Translations under genes and position numbers: made by a program
The notes under the pieces: model-generated
Database searches by the model: none
What the model was told of the DNA's origin: nothing
What the model saw: the letters and a program-made list of their open reading frames with translations, nothing else
Origin: Hymenobacter puniceus
GTDB taxonomy: Bacteria > Bacteroidota > Bacteroidia > Cytophagales > Hymenobacteraceae
Assembly: GCF_014333525.1 (NCBI RefSeq)
Contig: NZ_JACSCX010000004.1
Coordinates: forward strand, 310,001-374,000
Direction of reading: 5' to 3'
Length of the DNA stretch: 64,000 bases
Shown: positions 25,851 through 36,500 of the stretch, in pieces
How positions within the stretch are numbered: the stretch's first letter is position 1
Layout of the letters: every line of letters begins with the position of its first letter

Positions 25851-27506
25851 CTACAAACTCACGCCGCGTTTCCACGGAATAAAATCGGTTTGGCCGTGGC
25901 GCACGGCGGCCACTTCCTCACCGCTGGCAACCCGAATGACGTAATCCAGAATCCGCTCGGCGGCTTGTTCGATAGTTTCTTCGCCGTCGATGACGGTGCC
26001 GGTGTTCACGTCGATAATGTCGGGCATGCGGCGGGCCAGGGCCGTATTGGAGCTGATCTTCACGACCGGGGCAATGGGGTTGCCGGTGGGCGTGCCGAGG
26101 CCGGTGGTGAAGAGCACCAAGTTGGCCCCCGATCCTACTTCGGCGGTGGTGCTTTCCACGTCGTTGCCGGGCGTGCACAGCAGGTTGAGGCCGGGCAGCG
26201 TCACAGGCTCGGGGTAGTCGAGCACGGCCACTACCGGCGAGGAACCGCCTTTGCGGGCTGCCCCAGCTGATTTCATGGCGTCCGTAATCAACCCGTCGCG
26301 GATGTTGCCCGGTGAAGGGTTCATGTCGAAGCCAGAGCCCACGGCAATGGCGGAGTCACCGTAGGCTTTCATCAGGGAGCTAAACCGCTCGGCCGTGGCC
26401 GTGTCCACACTGCGGTCTACCAGTTCCTGCTCGACGCCGCACAGCTCCGGAAACTCCGCCAGAATTACGGAGCCGCCAGCCGCTACCAGCAGGTCGGAGA
26501 CGTGACCTACGGCGGGGTTGGCCGAGATGCCAGAGAAGCCGTCGGAGCCGCCGCATTCCAGCCCGATGCACAGCTTGCTGATGGGCGCGGGCTGGCGCGT
26601 TTGCTGATTAGCGACCATCAGGCCGGCAAACGTCTGGCGCAACGCCGCGCTGACTAAGGCCTCCTCAGTCCCTATTTTCTGCTGCTCCAGAATGTACAGC
26701 GGCTTCTGTAGTCCACCGGGGCTACGCTTGTCGATTTCATCCTGCAGCATGCTTACCTGCGCGTTCTGGCAGCCCAGGCTGAGCACGGTGGCACCCGCCA
26801 CGTTGGGGTGCGTGATGTAGCCGGCCAGCAAGCCGCACAGCGTCTGGGCATCCTGCCGGATGCCGCCGCAGCCGCCTTCGTGCTGCAAAAACCGGATGCC
26901 GTCGACGTTGGCAAACAGCCGCGGTTTCTGGTGGCCGTTTTCGGCGGAGTGCAGGTCGGTAGCCAGAATTTCTTCCACAGTTTTGCCGGCCTGCATCAGC
27001 GAAATCAACTCCTGCGTTTGGGGCTGGTAGCTTTTGCGGCGGGCGTAGCCGAGGTCATTTACCAAGGCTTCTTCCAGTACCTGAATGTTGCGGTTTTCGC
27101 AGAACACCAGCGGAATCACCAGCCAGTAGTTGGCAGTGCCCACGCGGCCATCGGTGCGGTGGAAGCCCTGGAAAGTGCGGCCGGCCCATTGGCTTACGTC
27201 GGGCGCGTGCCATTCGGGGCGGTTTTGCTGGTGCTCGTCGTAGCCGTCGGTGGCGTGGTGCATGTTGGCCGTGGTCAGCAGGCCGCCGACGCCAATGGCC
27301 TGGGCAGCTTTGCCTACCAGCACACCGTACATGTGTACCGGGTCGCCGGGGGCCAGAAACTGCATGGCCAGTTTGTGCTTGGCAGGTATCTTTTCGGTGG
27401 TCGTGACGGTGGTGCCGTCCCAGGTGACGGGCGTGCCCACGGGCAGGTCCTGGAGGGCGACCAGCACGTTATCAGCAGGGTGAATTTTGGCTACCAGGTG
27501 TTTCAT
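25851..27506 (-). CDS. uxaA: Altronate dehydratase
   Basis: A 551-aa enzyme dehydrating D-altronate to KDG. The N-terminal SAF-type domain (residues 1-95) opens MKHLVAKIHPADNVLVALQDLPVG. The large C-terminal catalytic part has GLECGGSDGFSGISANPAVGHVSDLLVAAGG, and the cysteine-rich GGCGGIRQDA and LLCTPGNDVESTTAEVGSGANLVLFTTGLGTPTG, which bind the iron cofactor in this family. Both domains of the split form are here fused, as is usual. It begins 104 bases after uxaB, its upstream pathway partner. Confidence 0.95.
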   Translation of the reverse strand: MKHLVAKIHPADNVLVALQDLPVGTPVTWDGTTVTTTEKIPAKHKLAMQFLAPGDPVHMYGVLVGKAAQAIGVGGLLTTANMHHATDGYDEHQQNRPEWHAPDVSQWAGRTFQGFHRTDGRVGTANYWLVIPLVFCENRNIQVLEEALVNDLGYARRKSYQPQTQELISLMQAGKTVEEILATDLHSAENGHQKPRLFANVDGIRFLQHEGGCGGIRQDAQTLCGLLAGYITHPNVAGATVLSLGCQNAQVSMLQDEIDKRSPGGLQKPLYILEQQKIGTEEALVSAALRQTFAGLMVANQQTRQPAPISKLCIGLECGGSDGFSGISANPAVGHVSDLLVAAGGSVILAEFPELCGVEQELVDRSVDTATAERFSSLMKAYGDSAIAVGSGFDMNPSPGNIRDGLITDAMKSAGAARKGGSSPVVAVLDYPEPVTLPGLNLLCTPGNDVESTTAEVGSGANLVLFTTGLGTPTGNPIAPVVKISSNTALARRMPDIIDVNTGTVIDGEETIEQAAERILDYVIRVASGEEVAAVRHGQTDFIPWKRGVSL

Positions 27507-27610
27507 GGGGGTTGTGGGCTACTTACTTGGCCGGAATGTAGGGCCTGCCGGCAAACCCGGTATCCTGTACTCTCCGGTACCGGACCGCAGCGGCCGGTCT
27601 TTGGGCCGCG

Positions 27611-29137
27611 CTAAGCGGCTATTACTTTCTTGTTGAGGGCCTGCGCCACGGTGGCGTGGGCACCCTGCTCCAGCAGCTGGCGCAGGTAGCGGCTCACGCA
27701 GTCCGAGAAGCCGGGCAGCGCAGCCAGGTCGTGGCCCCACAGAGTTTGGTTGTGCAGCACGGTGTGCGCAAGCTCGGCAGGCTCCAGGCGGCTCCAAAGC
27801 TCCGCGTAGTAGCCGGCTTTATCATCCTGAATCGGGTATTCCTGGCTTTCCAGCTCACCGTACCATACCTGGTCTTTCTGGTGGGTGCCGCGCATGAACA
27901 GTAGGTAGGCCGCAAAGCCCAGCGCCATGTAGTGTGGCACGGCCCGCAACTTCTGGTAGTAGTGCAGCAGTGTGGGCACGTTGCGCATCTGCAGCTTGGC
28001 CGTGTAGTTCATCGAAATCGACAGCCAGCGGTGCTCGATGGCGGGGTTGCGGAACCGGTCCAGCACCTGCATCCCGAAGCGCTGGCCCACTTTTTCGTCG
28101 ACGTTGTAGGGAATACCGGGCAGCAGGTCGCCGAGCATCAGGTTGTGGATAAAGCCAGCTACGTAGTCGTCCTGCATGGCCTCGCGCACCGTGGGCAAAC
28201 CCGCCAGAAACGCCAGCCCGCAGCTAAGCGTGTGCGTGCCGTTGAGCAACCTCAGCTTCAGCTCTCGAAACAGGTTGATGTTGGGCTGCACCACCACACC
28301 GGCATCGGCCTGCTCAAAGCTCAGCACCTGCTTCACCCGCTCGTCGCCTTCAATAGCCCAGAGCGTGTACACCTCCGACATGGTCAGCAGGTCGTCCTGG
28401 TAGCCGAGTTGGGCGGCCAGCGCGGTTTGGGTGGCGGCGTCGGGGCGGCCGGGCACAATACGGTCTACTAGCGAATTGCAGACCTGATTGGCGGTTTCCA
28501 GCCAGTCGATGAATTCCACATCGAGGTTGTTGCGGTGGGCCTGCTCCAGCAGAATGCTTTCCAGCTTGGTGCCGTTGTCCGGAATCAGCTCGGTGGGCAC
28601 TATCACGAGGCCTTTGTCTTTGGCGCCGCCGAACGCCTGATAACGGGCGTGCAGAAATGCCAGCAGCTTGCCCGGAAACGATACCGGCGGATTCTGCCGG
28701 ATATCATCGGAAACCAGCTGAATGCCGACTTCGGTGGTATTAGACAGCACCACGGTCAGCTCGGGATTGGCGGCGCAGGCCAGAATATCGGCCCACTGGC
28801 TCTTAGCCGACAGCACGCGGCTGATGGCCGAGCACACCACGTTTTCCTCGATTTCCTGCCCATCGTCGATGCCACGGATGCCGAGCGTGTAGAGGCCATC
28901 CTGGCGGCGGAAGGCGTCGATGTCGCCGCCGTCGGTGGACTTCACCACCACAATGCGGCCGTTGAAGATTCCCTGGCGGTTGGCTTTGTCGATGAGGTAG
29001 TCGGGCAGGCCGCGCAGCAGCACGCCAGTCCCGAATTGCAGCACTTTTTCGGGCAATGCCAGTAAGTCGGCGGTGGGCAGGGCTACAGCCGGGGTGGCAG
29101 GCAGCTGGGCAAGAAGATTGGCGGATAGATGCGGCAT
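27611..29137 (-). CDS. uxaB: Tagaturonate reductase
   Basis: A 508-aa NADH-dependent reductase of the mannitol dehydrogenase family converting D-tagaturonate to D-altronate. It has the nucleotide-binding VLQFGTGVLLRGLPDYLIDKANRQGIFNGRIVVVKST and the catalytic region LRLLNGTHTLSCGLAFLAGLPTV with the conserved Asn-x-x-His. The fructuronate reductase UxuB is a close relative, but UxaA next door (altronate) supports UxaB. Eleven bases separate it from the upstream fusion enzyme. Confidence 0.93.
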   Translation of the reverse strand: MPHLSANLLAQLPATPAVALPTADLLALPEKVLQFGTGVLLRGLPDYLIDKANRQGIFNGRIVVVKSTDGGDIDAFRRQDGLYTLGIRGIDDGQEIEENVVCSAISRVLSAKSQWADILACAANPELTVVLSNTTEVGIQLVSDDIRQNPPVSFPGKLLAFLHARYQAFGGAKDKGLVIVPTELIPDNGTKLESILLEQAHRNNLDVEFIDWLETANQVCNSLVDRIVPGRPDAATQTALAAQLGYQDDLLTMSEVYTLWAIEGDERVKQVLSFEQADAGVVVQPNINLFRELKLRLLNGTHTLSCGLAFLAGLPTVREAMQDDYVAGFIHNLMLGDLLPGIPYNVDEKVGQRFGMQVLDRFRNPAIEHRWLSISMNYTAKLQMRNVPTLLHYYQKLRAVPHYMALGFAAYLLFMRGTHQKDQVWYGELESQEYPIQDDKAGYYAELWSRLEPAELAHTVLHNQTLWGHDLAALPGFSDCVSRYLRQLLEQGAHATVAQALNKKVIAA

Positions 29138-29148
29138 GATGAAGACCG

Positions 29149-31290
29149 TTATTTTGTGCTGCCCTGCGGGGCATTAGCATTCCATTTTTGCTGCCAGCGC
29201 GGATAGTCGCGGTTGAGCAGCTTGTCGGGCCAAGTGCCGGCGTAAGCGTAGCCGGTCCGGCGCTCGTATTCGATTTCGGCCAGCTTGGCGCGCGGCTTGG
29301 AGTCGCGCCCCACGTAGATGGGCTGGTTGGTAGTCAGATCGTAGAAGCGGGCCCAGATGACGGAGCCGGCTTGTGGCACTATCACCCGGTCGAAGCCCTT
29401 GGGCTGCTTCGGGTCGGGTTGGTCGGTCACGGTGTAGCCGGTCAGCTGCACGGCCCGCAGCCACGCCACCGCCGCTTCCACCGACGCCCGAATGGCAGGC
29501 GTGGGGTTGTCGGTGTCCAGCAAAAACTGCACGATGGCTACGGTTTCCATTCCGCTGAGCGAGGCCAGCTCGAAGGCGCGGGCCTTCACCGGCTGAAGCG
29601 TTTTGTCGTCGTGCTGGGCGCACCAGGCGGTGAGCTTGCCGCGCTGCACATACTGGGTTTTCAGGATACAGTCGATGCCCCGGTTTACTGCTTGCGTAGC
29701 GGATTCCACTAAGCTGGCGTCCAGCACTTCGAGGCCACGGGTGCGGCGGCTTACGTCGCGCAGCACCTGCAACACCTTCACCATGGCGTTGTCGTTGTAG
29801 GTTATCTGGTGGCGGTAGCCGCTGCGGTCGGGGTAGTATTGCGGGAAGCCGCCGTTGGCATACTGCATCTGCAGCAAGTAGCGGACGCCCTTTTCGGCAG
29901 CGGCTTTGTAGGTCGGGTTTTGGGTGGTGGCAAAGGCGCCAGCCAGGTAGCGGATTTCGCGGGTGGTGGCATCGTTGTCGATGGTGGCGTCGGGCTTGGC
30001 GGTGGCGGCCCGGGCGGCGGTGCGCTCGGCGGCCGTCAGCGGCTGGTCGTATTTCACCTTCACCTCCCCTATTGCCTTGGGCCAGCCGCCTTCAGCGCGC
30101 TGATACAGCAGCATCCGCTCCGCCACCGAGTCAACGGCTGGCACGGCGGCGGCGGGTGCTACGGCTGGCTTCGAGGTAGAAACTGTGGAATACCGGTCTT
30201 TGGCGGTGGGGTCGTAGGCCGGAATGGCAACCGTAGCTGCTTTGCCCGACACCGGATACCAACGCCCGCCGAACGTCCAGTCGGCGGTAATCTGCGACGC
30301 TTTGGGGGCGCCGGCAGCCGCACTCAGGTTGTCTTTGTGCCAGGCGTAGTCGCCGCCTTTGCGGTGGCAGCTCTGGTAGTACACGCGCCGTCCCCACTGC
30401 TTGGCTCCGGGGCCCGATTGGGCCCAGTAGATGTCGGCATCGGCCATGTTTTTCGGGAATCGGCAGTTGATCAAAAAGAACTGCGCCTCGCGGTGGAAGC
30501 GCCCCAGCTTGAAGTTGTCGTCGCCTTCGAACACGCAGTTTTTCAGCACCGTTTTCGACTCCTGGTTGCCGGAGCCATCGTGCCAGATGGCAGCCGATAT
30601 ATTGTGGCAGATGAAGCGGCAGTTTTCGGCGTAGGCCCAGCCGCGGGGGCAGTAGAAATCCACGCCGCCTTCCATCGTGCAGTCCTTGAAGTAATACATG
30701 CCGGCGTCCACGTCCCAGGGGCTCACGGTGTCGCCGTTCAAGGAGCGAAACGTGCAGTGCAGCACCATCAGGCGGGTGGTGCCGGGCATGGTGCGCAGCG
30801 CCATCTGGTGGCCGGTGGCACTGATTTTCTTCTGGCCGCTGGGGTCTGCGGGGCAGGGCATCACCAGGTCAGCTTCGCCGCGGTGGTCGAAGCCATAGGA
30901 GTTAATGACGGTCAGGTTTTCGAGCGTGATGTCGGGCGAGTTGCGCATGTTGAGCGTGGCTACGCCCCAGTCATCCGGGCCGCCCACCGGGTCGCAGCGC
31001 CACGCATCGCGCGACTGCGCGTAGGTGAGCACCACACCCTTTTCACTCTGGCCCTTCAGGATAATATTCTGTTTGTTGTCAATGAACACCTTCTCTTTAT
31101 AGGTGCCGTTTTTGATGTACACCGTGCGCGGCTGGCTGGCCTCATTGGGCAGACTGTTGAGAGCGGCCTGGATGGTCCGGAACTGGCCCGAACCATCCGC
31201 CGCCACCGTCGTCTGCTGGGCCTGGGCAGTTAAGATCCCCATCCCCCCTATTCCAGTCAGCAGAAGCAGTAGTGTTGTCAGTAATTTCAT
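29149..31290 (-). CDS. Bifunctional pectinesterase (CE8-like) and PL10 pectate lyase
   Basis: A 713-aa secreted fusion. After a signal peptide (1-25) comes a pectin-methylesterase-like beta-helix (about 27-360): FRTIQAALNSLPN, YIKNGTYKEKV, HQMALR, and the probable catalytic aspartates D187 in LNGDTVSPW and D211 in EGGVDFYC. The usual QDT is GDT here. A Pro/Ala linker (360-388) leads to a PL10 pectate lyase (388-713), with MLLYQRAEGGWPK, DATIDNDATTREIRYLAGAF and GFPQYYPDRSGYRHQITYNDNAM. The two would first remove methyl esters and then cut polygalacturonate by beta-elimination. Confidence 0.9.
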   Translation of the reverse strand: MKLLTTLLLLLTGIGGMGILTAQAQQTTVAADGSGQFRTIQAALNSLPNEASQPRTVYIKNGTYKEKVFIDNKQNIILKGQSEKGVVLTYAQSRDAWRCDPVGGPDDWGVATLNMRNSPDITLENLTVINSYGFDHRGEADLVMPCPADPSGQKKISATGHQMALRTMPGTTRLMVLHCTFRSLNGDTVSPWDVDAGMYYFKDCTMEGGVDFYCPRGWAYAENCRFICHNISAAIWHDGSGNQESKTVLKNCVFEGDDNFKLGRFHREAQFFLINCRFPKNMADADIYWAQSGPGAKQWGRRVYYQSCHRKGGDYAWHKDNLSAAAGAPKASQITADWTFGGRWYPVSGKAATVAIPAYDPTAKDRYSTVSTSKPAVAPAAAVPAVDSVAERMLLYQRAEGGWPKAIGEVKVKYDQPLTAAERTAARAATAKPDATIDNDATTREIRYLAGAFATTQNPTYKAAAEKGVRYLLQMQYANGGFPQYYPDRSGYRHQITYNDNAMVKVLQVLRDVSRRTRGLEVLDASLVESATQAVNRGIDCILKTQYVQRGKLTAWCAQHDDKTLQPVKARAFELASLSGMETVAIVQFLLDTDNPTPAIRASVEAAVAWLRAVQLTGYTVTDQPDPKQPKGFDRVIVPQAGSVIWARFYDLTTNQPIYVGRDSKPRAKLAEIEYERRTGYAYAGTWPDKLLNRDYPRWQQKWNANAPQGSTK

Positions 31291-31316
31291 AAGTTGGGTT
31301 GGCGCCGTCAGCAGGC

Positions 31317-31655
31317 CTACACAAAATCCTCGCGCATGGGGCTGAAGGCATCAAGCAGCACGCCGGCCTCCACACACACCACACCATGCACCACATCTGA
31401 GGGCGCGTGAAACGTGTCGCCGGCGTGCAGCACCTGCATCCGGCCGCCCACTGTCGCCTCAAATACACCACTGACCACGTGCGTCATTTGGGTGTGCACA
31501 TGCTGGTGCGGCGCCCCGATGCTTCCCGCCGCAAACTCCACGCGCACCAGCATCAGCTGGGCATCGTAGGTCAGCACTTTCCGGCGCAATCCCTCGCCCA
31601 CGGTTTCCCAGGGCTGGGCGCTGTCTTCCAGAAAAAAGTTGGCGGCGGGAAGCAT
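31317..31655 (-). CDS. KdgF-like cupin protein
   Basis: A 112-aa single-domain cupin. Metal ligands are in GAPHQHVHTQMTHVVSG (His-x-His and following residues) and in HAGDTFHAPSDVVHG. KdgF proteins of this size ketonise the unstable unsaturated uronate released from pectin into the linear keto form used by KduI. That assignment rests on size, cupin motif and position between susD and the pectate lyase fusion, not on diagnostic residues. ATG 31655 is preferred over TTG 31664. Confidence 0.75.
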   Translation of the reverse strand: MLPAANFFLEDSAQPWETVGEGLRRKVLTYDAQLMLVRVEFAAGSIGAPHQHVHTQMTHVVSGVFEATVGGRMQVLHAGDTFHAPSDVVHGVVCVEAGVLLDAFSPMREDFV

Positions 31656-31668
31656 GGTTAGCAAGCAG

Positions 31669-33465
31669 TTAGTAGCCGAAGTTTTGCTTTACGTTCGGGT
31701 CGGTGTCGAGCGTGCTTTGCGGAATTGGCATCAGCTCCTTGCCCTTACCAGGCTCAAAGTCAGCCGCCAGACCCGTGCCGCCGGGGCGGGTGTTGGTGAT
31801 GTAGGCCGCGTTGACGGTAGAGCGCCACGCCACCGACGTGGTGCCGCTCGGCGTGGTAGCGGGAGAAGGCCGGTAGAACGAGCGAGCCCACTGCACCTGG
31901 CCATTCACGACGCGGAAGTACTGGGTGACAGGTATGGTGTTGTAGGGCGCAGTGCCGGCCTGCATTTTGGCCAGCTCGGCCTTGGTTTCGGCAAGCTGAG
32001 AAGCCAACTGGCCCCAGCGCAGTAAATCATACTTGCGAATACCTTCGCCGCCAAACTCCAAGAGGCGCTCCTTTTTCAAAGCCGTGAAGAAAGCGTCCTT
32101 GGACGTCAGGTTGAGGCCGGCAGCGGCGCGGGTAGCGTTGCCGCCGAAGCCGCGGGTACGCACTTCCAACAGCGCCGTGCGGGCCGCCGAAGTAGGACCA
32201 TTCAGCTCGTTTTCAGCTTCGGCAAACATCAGCAGCACATCGGCGAAGCGGATGAGCGGCCAGTTGTAGCCGAGGTAGTTGCCGGAGCCAGGCAATACCG
32301 GCACGCGCCAGTCGCGGCGCCATTTGCCGGTGGTAATGGCCACCAGCGAGGTGCCCGCCTGATTGTTGTTGCTGCCGATGGTGTACGGCGTCAGCGTGAT
32401 GTCGCGGCGCACATCCGTGGAATCGAAAGCGTAGAAGTAGGTAGGTACAGCCACGATGGAGCCCTGCGACGAGCCGAATATCGGCGACGTATTCAGGCGC
32501 GGACCATCGTAGTAGCCCAGCTTGCTGTCGGCGGTGGCACTGCTGCCTCCCATAGCTACCTCGAAAATCACCTCGTTGGCGCTTTCGCGGCGCTGCTCAT
32601 TGAAGCTCTTGAACAGGTCGTAGAAGCTGGTATTGAGCGTATGCTCGCCGCGGTTGCGCATCAGCTCGGCGCACTCCACCTGCGCAATGCGGTAGTAAGT
32701 CAGGTAGTCGGAAGGGCGCGTAATCTGGCCGGTGGTGGCGTTGGCCGAGTAGCCGCCGCGCTGCAGCGCCAGGCGGGCGCGCAGGGCTTTCACGGCACCT
32801 TTGGTGATACGCTCATTCACGGCACCCGCTTTGGAGCGCCACGGCACCAGCTTCTGGGCTTTACCGAGGTTGGCAATCAGCGTGTCCAGGGTTACGTTGC
32901 GGTCCACGGAGGGCAGCTGGAAGCTCTGCGACGGGTCGGTGGGCGTAAGCGGCGCCGGCACGTCGCCCCAGTTGCGGATCAGCTCGTACAGATACTGCGC
33001 ACGCAGCGTCAGGGCTTCGCCGTGTAGGCGGTGCAGGGCAGCGGTGTCGGCGGCCGTACCGTTGCGGTAGAGCGCCATCTGCGGGATGTTTTTGATGCAG
33101 ATGTTGGCCTTTTCCACGCCCGAGTACAGGTCGCCCCAGGGGTTTACAATCTCGGGGTTGGTGGGCTGGGCCTTGTAGCGCGACAGGCCGCGCTGGCCGG
33201 CGTTGGCAGCACCGGGCGCGCCAATCAGCTCGTCGGTGTCGTAAGGGTAGTACAGGTTGAGGCGGGTGCCGTAGGTCCGGTCACCGGACAGCAGATCGTA
33301 GGCGGTGATGACGGCCGTAGTGGCGCCGCTCACCGAGCTAAAGATCTGTTCAGTGGTGTAGAAAGCGTCCGGATCGGCTTCCAGGTAGTCTTTGCAGCCC
33401 CCTATCCCGAGGAGCAGGGTCAGGGCCGCAGCACTGAGAGTAGAACGAAAGAAGGCAGGTTTCAT
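31669..33465 (-). CDS. SusD/RagB-family outer-membrane glycan-binding lipoprotein
   Basis: A 598-aa surface lipoprotein that caps the SusC pore and binds oligosaccharide. The signal peptide ends in lipobox IGGC with C24, followed by KDYLEADPDAFYTTEQIF. The mature protein has the TPR-like helices of the family, and WPLIRFADVLLMFAEAENELNG, MRNRGEHTLNTSF and FFTALKKERLLEFGGEGIRKYDLLRWG are typical of the C-terminal half. Adjacent to the SusC gene, it binds pectic oligosaccharide by context. Confidence 0.95.
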   Translation of the reverse strand: MKPAFFRSTLSAAALTLLLGIGGCKDYLEADPDAFYTTEQIFSSVSGATTAVITAYDLLSGDRTYGTRLNLYYPYDTDELIGAPGAANAGQRGLSRYKAQPTNPEIVNPWGDLYSGVEKANICIKNIPQMALYRNGTAADTAALHRLHGEALTLRAQYLYELIRNWGDVPAPLTPTDPSQSFQLPSVDRNVTLDTLIANLGKAQKLVPWRSKAGAVNERITKGAVKALRARLALQRGGYSANATTGQITRPSDYLTYYRIAQVECAELMRNRGEHTLNTSFYDLFKSFNEQRRESANEVIFEVAMGGSSATADSKLGYYDGPRLNTSPIFGSSQGSIVAVPTYFYAFDSTDVRRDITLTPYTIGSNNNQAGTSLVAITTGKWRRDWRVPVLPGSGNYLGYNWPLIRFADVLLMFAEAENELNGPTSAARTALLEVRTRGFGGNATRAAAGLNLTSKDAFFTALKKERLLEFGGEGIRKYDLLRWGQLASQLAETKAELAKMQAGTAPYNTIPVTQYFRVVNGQVQWARSFYRPSPATTPSGTTSVAWRSTVNAAYITNTRPGGTGLAADFEPGKGKELMPIPQSTLDTDPNVKQNFGY

Positions 33466-33571
33466 GATGTCAGAATTTAGGGATCAGGGCTCAGGGCCTG
33501 GGGCTTAGGATGTTCTTGCTTGGCCGCCGAAACGACCCAGGCCCTAAGCCCCATTTCCTACTCACTAAAAT

Positions 33572-36500
33572 TTACAGTCCCAGGTTCACGCCGAACAGGA
33601 TGGCGCGGCTGCGGGGGTAGGCAGCGTAATCGACACCGGGCGTGAGGCCCGTAGCGCGGCGCGTGTTGGCCTCGGGGTCGTAGCCGGTGTATTTCGTGAA
33701 CGTGTAGAGGTTGTTGCCTGTCACGTAGAAGCGCACCTGCGTGAGCTTGGCCCGGCCAATGAGGTCTTTCGGCAGCGAGTACCCAAAGGTCACGTTGTTG
33801 ACGCGCAGAAACGAGCCGTCTTCAATGGCCCAGGAGTGCGTGAACAACTGGCGCGTCGGCTGCCAGATTTTGGCATCGGGGTTGGCCGCGCGGAATCCAT
33901 CGAGGGTTGTAATCGGGGCGCCGTTGGCGTCGATGGTACGGTACCGGTCGGTGGTGATATCCAGCATGTTGCTGAGCGGATTGATGGCCGAGGTGAACTC
34001 AATCTTGTTGGCGTTGTAGATGTCGTTGCCGTACACGAAGTTGAGGAACACGCTGGCGTCGAAGCCTTTGTACGCGAACTGCTGGTTGAAGCCACCCGTG
34101 AACTTTGGGTTGGCATTGCCGATAACCGTGCGGTCAAGGTCATTTACCACGCCGTCACCGTTCAGGTCTTTCAGCTTGATGATGCCCGGCGCCACCGGCT
34201 GGCCCTGCACGCCGGCGTTGGACGCAATACCAGCTTTCAGCGTGCCCGTGCGGGTAGTAGCGTTGTAGCTCTCGAAGTCATCGGGGGTGTAGAAACCGTC
34301 CGTCACGTAGCCGTACATCAGGCCGATGGGCTGCCCAACGGCCGCTACGAAATCCTGCGAGATGGCCGTGCTGGCCCAACCCGAGTACACACCCGGAATG
34401 TTGGGCGCGCCGCCCAGGCTCTCAATCTTGCCCCGGTTGAAGGAGGTGTTGACGTTGGCGGTCCAGGTGAAATCCGGCGTCTGAAGCACTGTGCCGCTCA
34501 GCTGCAGCTCCAGGCCGCGGTTGCTGGTCGAGCCAATGTTCTGCAGCTGCGAGCTGTAGCCCACCACCACTGGAATCGGCACGTTCACCAGCAAGTCGCG
34601 GGTGGTGTTGTAGTAGGCGTCGGCCGTGAACTGCACCCGGTTGCTGAACAGCGACAGGTCCATGCCCAGGTTGCGCGACACCGTGGTTTCCCACTTCAGG
34701 TTTTCGTTGGCCAAGAATGGCACCGAAGCGCCGCCCACCCGAATGTGGTTCAGCCAGTACTCGCCGCCGCCGCCTGAGAACAGCTGCCGGAACGCAAAGT
34801 CGTTGATACGGTTGTTGCCGGCCAAACCGTAGCTCAGGCGTAGCTTCAAGTCAGAAATAGAAGTAATCGACTTCAGGAAATCTTCCTGCGACACGCGCCA
34901 GGCCAGCGAAGCAGCCGGGAAGTAGCCCACCCGGTTGCCGGCCGCATACTTCGACGAGCCGTCGGCCCGGAACGTGGCCGTAAAGAGGTACTTATCAGCA
35001 AAGGTGTAGTTGAGGCGGCTGAAACCCGAGAGCAGGCGCGCGTTAATCGGCACGCTGGTAGTGGGCAGAATCGGCTGAGCCACGGTGCCGGCCGGCAGCA
35101 CGCCCTGGTTGATGTTGGCCAACGCCTGGCGCGAGGTGATGTCCAGCGGCAGGAAGTTGGTCTGGATGTACTGCGTGGTGCTGTTCTGCTGGTAAATCTC
35201 CTGGCCAATCAACGCGTCCACGCTGTGCACGCCCTTCGAGAAGGAGTAGCTCAGCACGTTGGAATTGTTTATGGTAGTGAGCGTGCCCGAGCTCACCGAG
35301 GCAAACGGCAGCGCGGCGTAGTTGCCGGCCTGCTGCCGGATGGTGGGCGAGTAGCGGCCGTTGAAGGTTTCAAGCTTGGAGTCGGTGATGTCGAAACCCG
35401 CCGTCGACCGAAAAATCAGGTTAGGCAGAATCGTGAGGCCCACGTTGCCGCTGATGTTGGTGGTGCGGCGGCGGTCCAGGCGGTATTCGTTGTCGATGGC
35501 AATGATGGGGTTCACCAGGCTGGACTGCTGGAAGAAGTCCTCATCGAACTGGTTGGGGTCGATGGCGCCGGCCAGCGGCACAGCCAGCGGCTGGAACTGC
35601 ACCGCGTTGCGCAAGCGCGACGTAACCGTGGACAGCGAGCTGGAAGTGCCCGAGCCGTTGATTTTTTGGTTGTTGAAGCGTACGTTCAGCCCGATGGTGA
35701 GCTTCTCGGTGGCTTTGGTGTCGAAGCGGAAATTCACCAGCTTCCGGTCGTAGTCCGAGCCTCTCTGAATGCCTTCCTCCTGGTTGTCGGTGAGGCTCAG
35801 CGAGTACGTGGTACCCTTGGCGCCGCCGGCCACCGACAGGTTGTGGGTTTGCTGGAAGGCGTCGCGGCCGAACACCTGGTCCTGCCAGTCGAGGAATGGC
35901 GCGCTGCGGCTGGCATTCAGCGTATCTGACAGGAAATTGCGGCTGCCGAAGGCCGTCCGGAACGTGTTGATACCGCCGGCCGCTGTACCGATGGATTGGG
36001 CACGCTCAAACTGATAGTCCACGTAGTCGGCGGGCTTCATCAGGTCGAGCTTATTGGCCAGGCGGCGGAAGCCGGCAAAACCGTTGTAGCTCACCACCAC
36101 CTTGCCTTCGCGGCCCTTTTTGGTGGTGATAATCACAACGCCGTTGGCGCCACGGGCACCGTAGATGGCCGTAGCCGAAGCATCCTTGAGCACGTCAACG
36201 GAGGCAATATCCTGGGGTGAAATCACGCTCAGCGCGTTTTCCACCTGGATACCATCCACTACATACAGCGGCGAGTTGTCCTGCGTGATAGAGCCACCAC
36301 CCCGCACCCGAATCTGCACGTTGGCGTTGCCGGGCGTGCCTTCGGCGGAGGTGAGCTGCACGCCGGCCAGACGGCCCGTCAGGGCTTCGGCGGCGGAGTT
36401 CACCGGAACGTCTTTAATCTGCTGCGCACCCACCGACGAAACGGAACCAGTCACGTCGCGGCGCTGCACTTCCTGGTAGCCAATTACCACCACGTCTTCC

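Noticed and set aside
29809..31233. 474-codon open frame on plus opposite the pectinesterase/PL10 fusion gene
   Set aside because: Low-complexity Gly/Val/His-rich translation with no motif; the minus-strand gene has clear domains and a signal peptide. High GC leaves antisense frames open.
33499..33553. TGGGGCTTAGG / CCTAAGCCCCA hairpin between susC and susD as an attenuator
   Set aside because: The stem is only 11 bases with a long loop, and similar GGGGCTTAGG text occurs elsewhere; too weak to call.
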